Assembly (NCBI GenBank): GCA_043810345.1
Contig: JBDROF010000084.1
Location: forward strand, 1 to 15,488
Reading direction: 5' to 3'
Origin: QYOJ01 sp043810345
GTDB taxonomy: Bacteria > Bacteroidota > Bacteroidia > Bacteroidales > FEN-979
DNA length: 15,488 nt
In this document: positions 14,395-15,488 of the stretch, one piece after another
Layout: every line of letters begins with the position of its first letter
Position numbering within the stretch: the stretch's first letter is position 1
Program-made: the position numbers and the translations under genes
Notes under the pieces: generated by a model
Database searches by the model: none
What the model saw: only the letters and a program-made list of their open reading frames with translations
What the model was told of the DNA's origin: nothing

Positions 14395-15228
14395 ATGAAC
14401 ACTATTCCCAAGGTCAAACTAAGAGGCACGAAACGATTGTTTGTCAAGTTAGGTACCTGCTCCCGGGCACTTTGTTATATTCTGGACCGTGAATTTGGTC
14501 ACATAAAGGAATCAGAAGAACGTGCACTTGAACCATTAGCAGGTGGGATCCTGACGCAGGGATTTCAATGCGGGATGCTCTGGGGAGCTTCATTGGCTTT
14601 GGGAGCAGAATCCTTCAGAAGATGTACCGATCACTATAAAGCCAGTGCGCTTGCAATAAAGGCCACACAACACATCATGGAATCGTTTGTAAACAGGACA
14701 AAAAGCCCCGACTGTCTTGACATTACAGATTGTAACTGGTCTAGCAAAACCAGTATTGCCAGGTATATTGTCACCGGAAAAGTCGTGTCCTGCTTTAAAC
14801 TCATGGAAAGATGGGCTCCTGAGGCAGTCCAAGCAGCATATGAAGGATTATCCTATGATCAAACAGACTTGCCGGACCATGGTATGAGTTGTGCTTCCGA
14901 GGTTGCAAAGAGAATGGGAGCTACGGATGAACAGATGGTGATGGTTGCCGGATTTGCCGGGGGTCTGGGGTTAAGCGGCAACGCCTGTGGTGCACTGTGT
15001 GCAGCACTATGGATGAAAACCCTCCGGTTAATTACGGAACAACCTGGAAAATCCTACTTTAACCATCCGGAGGTAACCAAAATACAGGATAAATTCCTGC
15101 CTGTAACCGATTATAAATTCCTGTGCACTGAAATAACGGAAAAACAATTCACGACTTTGGACGACCATACGGAATTTATAAAACAAGGTGGGTGCGATAA
15201 CTTGATCAAAATACTTGCACAAGCTTAA
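14395..15228 (+). CDS. C_GCAxxG_C_C family protein with a duplicated cysteine module
   Basis: This encodes a 277-residue protein from the ATG at 14395; the frame is open from 14278, but that part overlaps the preceding gene. It has twelve cysteines and two copies of the module that defines the C_GCAxxG_C_C family. Copy 1 has C22, then AGGILTQGFQCGMLWGASLA (C59), then C107 and C113. Copy 2 has SCASEVA (C166), then GFAGGLGLSGNACGALCAAL (C198), then C244 and GGC (C267). The family is suspected to be redox-active or cluster-binding, and single-module members of about 120-150 residues are common; its biochemical role is not settled. No signal peptide is seen, so it is likely cytoplasmic. The gene lies 12 nt before an AtoE-type transporter gene, so the two are probably cotranscribed. 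No in-frame TGA suggests selenocysteine. Confidence 0.8.
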   Translation: MNTIPKVKLRGTKRLFVKLGTCSRALCYILDREFGHIKESEERALEPLAGGILTQGFQCGMLWGASLALGAESFRRCTDHYKASALAIKATQHIMESFVNRTKSPDCLDITDCNWSSKTSIARYIVTGKVVSCFKLMERWAPEAVQAAYEGLSYDQTDLPDHGMSCASEVAKRMGATDEQMVMVAGFAGGLGLSGNACGALCAALWMKTLRLITEQPGKSYFNHPEVTKIQDKFLPVTDYKFLCTEITEKQFTTLDDHTEFIKQGGCDNLIKILAQA

Positions 15229-15240
15229 TACCTCAATAAC

Positions 15241-15488
15241 ATGACGTTTATGCAGGCTTTTGAAAAAGGAATTCGAAACATATTTCCATCCACGTTTACG
15301 ATTGCCATTTCCCTGACCATCTTAACCTTTATCCTGGCCCTCTTTTTAACGGATCCCCTTTCAAATTCGGATAATCATTTTTTACAACTTCTAGGATTCT
15401 GGTATCATGGTATGTGGGATACCAGTCTATTGGCATTTGCCGTTCAAATGATGCTGATACTCGTTTTGGGGTATGTCCTTGCTTCCAC
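15241..15488 (+). CDS. Short-chain fatty acid transporter, AtoE family, N-terminal part; cut by the right edge
   Basis: From the ATG at 15241 the frame stays open to the window end, giving 82 residues. The sequence has a short amphipathic N-terminus (MTFMQAFEKGIRNIFPSTFT), a first membrane span (ISLTILTFILALFLTDPL) and then FWYHGMWDTSLLAFAVQMMLILVLGYVLA. This resembles the conserved N-terminal region of AtoE/short-chain fatty acid transporters, which carry acetoacetate or butyrate-like acids across the inner membrane. The rest of the protein (normally about 440 residues) is outside the window, so completeness and substrate cannot be judged. It follows the Cys-module gene by 12 nt. Confidence 0.78.
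   Translation, partial: MTFMQAFEKGIRNIFPSTFTIAISLTILTFILALFLTDPLSNSDNHFLQLLGFWYHGMWDTSLLAFAVQMMLILVLGYVLAS

Overview
This window looks like a chromosomal segment of a Bacteroidota bacterium. Three things point that way: a complete Na+-translocating NADH:quinone reductase (nqrA-F) operon followed by apbE, with proteins resembling the Bacteroidota forms; promoter-like boxes of the Bacteroidota type (TAnnTTTG, once with TTTG 20 nt upstream); and a decayed copy of the CHU_C/gliding-motility C-terminal domain used by the type IX secretion system. There are no RNA genes, no intact insertion sequence and no CRISPR array.

Layout. Positions 1-2432 are a surface-polysaccharide type region: a glycosyltransferase running off the left edge on the minus strand, diverging from a second glycosyltransferase and a class I SAM methyltransferase on the plus strand. 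The methyltransferase ends tail-to-tail with, and overlaps by 50 nt, a minus-strand WalJ/YycJ-like metallo-beta-lactamase-fold hydrolase (2383-3150), which lies just downstream of an AqpZ-type aquaporin (3174-3869). The gap upstream of the aquaporin (3870-4125) holds a fragment resembling the C-terminus of a type I DNA methyltransferase (HsdM) and promoter boxes for genes on either side. A small Cys-containing single-span membrane protein follows (4126-4323).

Positions 4376-11290 (minus strand) are the respiratory core of the window: nqrA, nqrB, nqrC, nqrD, nqrE, nqrF and apbE, tightly packed with several overlaps. The complex oxidises NADH, reduces quinone and pumps Na+. The ApbE flavin transferase at the end is the enzyme expected to attach FMN covalently to the threonines visible in NqrB (T210) and NqrC (T228). 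All expected metal-ligand cysteines of NqrD, NqrE and NqrF are present.

Positions 11291-12024, upstream of nqrA, are a small gene graveyard: a frameshifted CHU_C domain on the plus strand and a truncated minus-strand protein of a 'KSKxxxxGLPxxHI' family. Next come a four-span membrane protein of unknown function (12025-12447, minus), possibly with a tiny overlapping downstream ORF, and a divergent plus-strand group: a 579-residue membrane-anchored PQQ-type beta-propeller protein, a 277-residue protein with a duplicated C_GCAxxG_C_C redox-type cysteine module, and the start of an AtoE-type short-chain fatty acid transporter cut by the right edge.

The nqr operon and most other intact genes belong to well-known families, and I see no clearly new system. 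The points most worth a second look are the duplicated Cys-module protein beside the AtoE-type transporter, the small Cys-rich membrane protein next to nqr/apbE, and the three decayed gene fragments in intergenic DNA.
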